From NCBI GenBank assembly GCA_021647265.1, contig JAKIVA010000006.1, forward strand, positions 19,390 through 83,389: a stretch of 64,000 bases of DNA. The letters run 5' to 3'. Source of the DNA: Lutibacter sp. GTDB lineage: Bacteria; Bacteroidota; Bacteroidia; Flavobacteriales; Flavobacteriaceae. Position numbers and translations under genes: made by a program. Shown here piece after piece: positions 62,166-64,000 of this stretch. Under the pieces are notes generated by a model. That model did not search any database, had not been told where the DNA came from, and saw only the letters and a program-made list of their open reading frames with translations. Every line of letters begins with the position of its first letter. Positions within the stretch are counted from its first letter, which is position 1.

Positions 62166-62615
62166 ATGAGTTTGCAACAAGAGTTAATGATTAAAATAAA
62201 AGAAGCAATGAAATCTAAAGATAGAGTTGCTTTAGAATCTTTAAGAGCAATAAAGTCAGAAATTTTATTAGCACAAACAAAAGGAGGGCCTTCTGATGGA
62301 TTAACACAAGACGATGAAATTAAATTACTTCAAAAATTAGTAAAACAACGTAAAGATAGCGCATCAATATACAAAGAGCAAGGCAGAGATGATTTAGCTG
62401 AACCTGAATTAGCGCAAGTTAAAATAATTTCACAATTTTTACCTGAACAATTAGGAGAAAAAGAACTAAAAGAAATAATCTCAAAAATTATGGAAACAGT
62501 TGGAGCAACTTCAATGAAAGACATGGGAAAGGTTATGGGTATGGCTTCAAAACAATTAGCAGGAAAAGCCGATGGTAAAGCAATTTCTACTGTTGTAAAA
62601 CAACTTTTAGGATAA
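62166..62615 (+). CDS. GatB/YqeY domain-containing protein
   Basis: The 149-residue protein matches the YqeY family, related to the tail domain of the tRNA amidotransferase subunit GatB. It shows ALESLRAIKSEILLAQT near 23, LLQKLVKQRKDSASIYKEQGRDDLAEPELAQ and QFLPEQLGEKEL near 100, and GKVMGMASKQLAGKADGKAIS at the end. Its cellular role is not established. It is the last housekeeping gene before the tRNA region. Confidence 0.93.
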   Translation: MSLQQELMIKIKEAMKSKDRVALESLRAIKSEILLAQTKGGPSDGLTQDDEIKLLQKLVKQRKDSASIYKEQGRDDLAEPELAQVKIISQFLPEQLGEKELKEIISKIMETVGATSMKDMGKVMGMASKQLAGKADGKAISTVVKQLLG

Positions 62616-62626
62616 GTAAATTAAAA

Positions 62627-62703
62627 GGCCTCGTGGCGCAAACCTCCACAGGCGGTCAAGCTGAATAGCGCACTGGACCTGCCTGCCGGCAGGCAGGTTT
62701 CGG
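62627..62703 (+). pseudogene. Broken tRNA-Arg copy with two GC-rich inserts
   Basis: GGCCTCGTGGCGCAA (62627-62641), CTGAATAGCGCACTGGA (62661-62677) and TTTCGG (62698-62703) together equal the first 38 nt of the intact tRNA-Arg at 62980. They are separated by a 19-nt insert at 62642-62660, which contains the hairpin-forming ACCTCC-ACA-GGCGGT, and by a perfect 20-bp palindrome at 62678-62697. The 3' half of the tRNA is missing, so it cannot make a functional tRNA. Confidence 0.85.
62678..62697. repeat. 20-bp perfect GC-rich palindrome
   Basis: CCTGCCTGCCGGCAGGCAGG is its own reverse complement. It interrupts the broken tRNA copy between anticodon stem and loop. A related sequence with the same TGCCGGCA core is inserted in a dispersed repeat at 36224-36244. 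Confidence 0.9.
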
Positions 62704-62730
62704 TTAGGAGCAAATAAAATTAGTAATAAT

Positions 62731-62970
62731 ATGTTTTATGTGTATGTTCTTTATAGTAAAAAACACAATAGAAAATATACAGGTATGACTGTTGATATAG
62801 CGCAAAGGTTAAAGGAACATAATACAAAACAAAACAAATCAACAAAAGCGTATGTGCCTTGGAAAGTTATTTTTAAAGAAGCGTTTAAAACAAGGATAGA
62901 AGCAAGAGCAAGAGAAAAATATTTAAAGTCGGGAGTAGGAAGAGAATTTATAAAATCTTTACTATTCTAA
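62731..62970 (+). CDS. GIY-YIG nuclease family protein
   Basis: The 79-residue protein has the core of a GIY-YIG domain: YVYVLYSK and KYTGMT stand for the GIY and YIG strands, with the conserved Arg in AQRLKEHN and the metal-binding Glu probably in RIEARAREKYLKSG. Such stand-alone domains (UPF0213-like) are DNA nucleases of uncertain role; relatives include homing endonucleases. An AGGAG at 62706-62710 lies 20 nt before the ATG. It sits between a broken and an intact tRNA-Arg. Confidence 0.92.
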   Translation: MFYVYVLYSKKHNRKYTGMTVDIAQRLKEHNTKQNKSTKAYVPWKVIFKEAFKTRIEARAREKYLKSGVGREFIKSLLF

Positions 62971-62979
62971 AAAATTAAA

Positions 62980-63053
62980 GGCCTCGTGGCGCAACTGAAT
63001 AGCGCACTGGATTTCGGCTCCAGCGGTTGCAGGTTTGAATCCTGCCGGGGTCA
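62980..63053 (+). tRNA. tRNA-Arg, anticodon TCG
   Basis: The 74-nt sequence folds as a standard cloverleaf: acceptor GGCCTCG/CGGGGTC (with G-T pairs), D-arm GCGC/GCGC, anticodon stem CTGGA/TCCAG with loop TTTCGGC and anticodon TCG (63014-63016), and T-arm GCAGG/CCTGC with loop TTTGAAT. CCA is not encoded. It is followed by a terminator hairpin and an integrase gene. Confidence 0.93.
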
Positions 63054-63077
63054 CTAGAGTAACACTCAAATAAACCG

Positions 63078-63113
63078 AAATCCTTGTAAATCCTATGTTT
63101 TACAAGGATTTTT
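63078..63113 (+). terminator. Terminator after tRNA-Arg
   Basis: AAATCCTTGTAAA (63078-63090) pairs perfectly with TTTACAAGGATTT (63099-63111) around an 8-nt loop and is followed by T-rich sequence. Confidence 0.75.
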
Positions 63114-63153
63114 ATTTTTTAAACCATCATAATATTTGATTTAATTTCATATA

Positions 63154-63215
63154 TTTGGTCAACAAATCGGTCAACAAAAATATTCGCGGTCAACAGTGTT
63201 GACCGATTGACCAAA
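63154..63215. repeat. GGTCAACA repeat cluster, possible integrase arm-binding or att-site region
   Basis: GGTCAACA occurs at 63157-63164, 63169-63176 and 63188-63195, and inverted as TGTTGACC at 63197-63204. The last two form a perfect palindrome around one G. The left group (63154-63176) is an inverted repeat of 63197-63215 apart from a 4-nt insertion. The cluster lies between the tRNA terminator and the integrase gene. Confidence 0.75.
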
Positions 63216-63274
63216 ATGCCATAGTTGGTTTGACTTTCGTCTTAAACAAAGTTTAACTTAAAAAGACGACAACT

Positions 63275-64000
63275 ATGAAAACGACAACTACATTTTCAAT
63301 CCTTATTTGGATTAACGCTTCACGTGCTAAAAATAACGAAGCAGAAATTTTCGCAAGAATCACTGTAAATCAAAAAAGGGCTAACATAAGTTTAAAGCGA
63401 AAAATCAACATTAATTTCTGGGATAAATCAAAATCAAAGGCAAAAGGGAATAGTCAAAATGCTAGAGTATTAAACCAATATTTGGACCAAGTAAAAGCAG
63501 ATTTATTTAGAGCACATCAAGAATTAAATAATCAAGGTAAATTAATCACCGCTCAACTTATTAAATCCACTTTTTTAGGGGAAGGAGAAAATCACAAATC
63601 ATTGAGAAATTTATTTGATTACCATTCAGGTAAAATTAATGGAACATTTGCTGTAGGTACAATTAGAAATTATGCAGTAACAGAAAGGTATATTTTTAAA
63701 TTTTTAAATGAAAAAGTAAAAACTTCAGATATTTATTTAAAGCAACTAAACTATAAGTTTATTTGCGATTTTGAGAATTACTTACATTGTTTCTGGCCAA
63801 AAGGTCATCCCAAAGCAATGGGTCAAAATACAGTGATGAAACACATTCAAAGGTTACGTAAATTAATAACACTTTCTTATCATTTAGAATGGTTACAAAA
63901 AGACCCTTTCATAAGATGGAAACCAACTTTTGAAAAAACAAATAGAGGATTTCTATCTGCCAATGAATTATCAAATCTTGAGACCTATGAATTCATTTCT
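63275..64000 (+). CDS. Site-specific tyrosine integrase, N-terminal part (cut by the window end)
   Basis: From ATG 63275 the frame is open for 242 codons to the window end. It begins with a Bacteroidota-type arm-binding domain (FSILIWINASRAKNNEAEIFARITVNQKRANISLKRKI region) followed by a core-binding SAM-like domain (AVTERYIFKFLNEKV, NYLHCFWPKGHPKAMGQNTVMKHIQRLRKLI). The catalytic domain with the Arg-His-Arg-Tyr residues would lie beyond the window. Its position just after tRNA-Arg suggests an integrative element inserted at the tRNA 3' end. Confidence 0.88.
   Translation, partial: MKTTTTFSILIWINASRAKNNEAEIFARITVNQKRANISLKRKININFWDKSKSKAKGNSQNARVLNQYLDQVKADLFRAHQELNNQGKLITAQLIKSTFLGEGENHKSLRNLFDYHSGKINGTFAVGTIRNYAVTERYIFKFLNEKVKTSDIYLKQLNYKFICDFENYLHCFWPKGHPKAMGQNTVMKHIQRLRKLITLSYHLEWLQKDPFIRWKPTFEKTNRGFLSANELSNLETYEFIS

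Larger units (their letters stand above)
62627..62979 (+). mobile_element. Candidate small element: tRNA 5' fragment plus GIY-YIG gene before tRNA-Arg
   Basis: The direct repeat GGCCTCGTGGCGCAA at 62627-62641 and 62980-62994 brackets about 350 bp holding the broken tRNA copy and a GIY-YIG nuclease gene. The layout resembles an insertion at the 5' side of the tRNA that duplicated target sequence. No transposase is present; the nuclease would be the only enzyme. This is an inference from structure. Confidence 0.4.

Noticed and set aside
62627..62703. A second functional tRNA-Arg or a tRNA with introns
   Set aside because: The T-arm and 3' acceptor are absent, so splicing out the inserts would not give a complete tRNA.

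Overview
The window looks like chromosomal DNA of a member of the Bacteroidota, most likely family Flavobacteriaceae. It is AT-rich, several promoters fit the Bacteroidota pattern TTG - about 20 nt - TAnnTTTG, FtsZ has a long acidic tail, there are FecI/FecR/TonB-receptor genes, and dispersed repeats of the form CACTGAGCGGAGTCGAAGTG lie between genes. Genus cannot be fixed from the sequence alone.

Layout. 1-7.4 kb: end of aroA, queA, a fulvocin C-like cysteine-rich lipoprotein gene with a membrane thioredoxin gene (minus strand), rlmN, a polyprenyl synthase, a GH3-family gene and a DUF2797 gene. 7.4-13.1 kb: fabD, galE, a DegT aminotransferase, and a cysteine operon (nitroreductase, serine acetyltransferase, cysM). 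13.1-24.6 kb: leuB and leuA (minus), a conserved Bacteroidota protein of unknown function, then ilvD-ilvB-ilvN-ilvC-ilvA (plus) behind two consecutive leader-peptide attenuators. 25.0-36.2 kb: one long arginine/proline operon, GNAT-argG-argC-proC-argD-proA-proB-argF-argB-argE-argH, behind candidate Arg-codon leader peptides. 36.3-39.4 kb: a thioredoxin/ApbE/DUF4266/DUF3570 cluster. 39.5-44.4 kb: an ECF sigma / FecR / TonB-receptor operon and a divergent Ca-binding-repeat lipoprotein gene. 44.5-46.5 kb: RluA, EngB and an alpha/beta hydrolase. 46.7-62.1 kb: a complete-looking dcw cluster from mraZ to ftsZ, closed by a strong terminator. 62.1-64 kb: a YqeY-like gene, a broken tRNA-Arg copy, a GIY-YIG nuclease gene, the intact tRNA-Arg(UCG) and the start of an integrase, which marks one end of an integrated element.

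Strongest observations. (1) The fulvocin C-like gene has three copies of a 7-bp repeat directly after its ATG. Three copies put the ATG out of frame with a perfect lipoprotein signal peptide; one or four copies would restore it. This suggests phase variation or a recent slippage knock-out. (2) The ilv operon has two tandem attenuators, each with a 21-codon leader peptide dominated by Ile/Leu/Val codons. (3) The ECF-sigma locus has two near-identical, identically spaced promoter-like elements, one in front of fecR and one in front of the divergent lipoprotein gene, so the two transcription units are probably one regulon. (4) A 5' fragment of tRNA-Arg, interrupted by a 20-bp perfect palindrome and by a second short hairpin, precedes a GIY-YIG gene and then the intact tRNA-Arg. 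This could be a very small mobile element. A related palindrome also interrupts a dispersed repeat near 36.23 kb.

The biosynthetic genes form coherent pathways: branched-chain amino acids (without leuC/leuD here), cysteine from serine, arginine through N-acylated intermediates (Ser90 in ArgF points to succinyl rather than acetyl intermediates), proline from glutamate, and peptidoglycan precursors with meso-diaminopimelate plus the division proteins. Function calls rest on motifs and remembered family features; no database search was possible.
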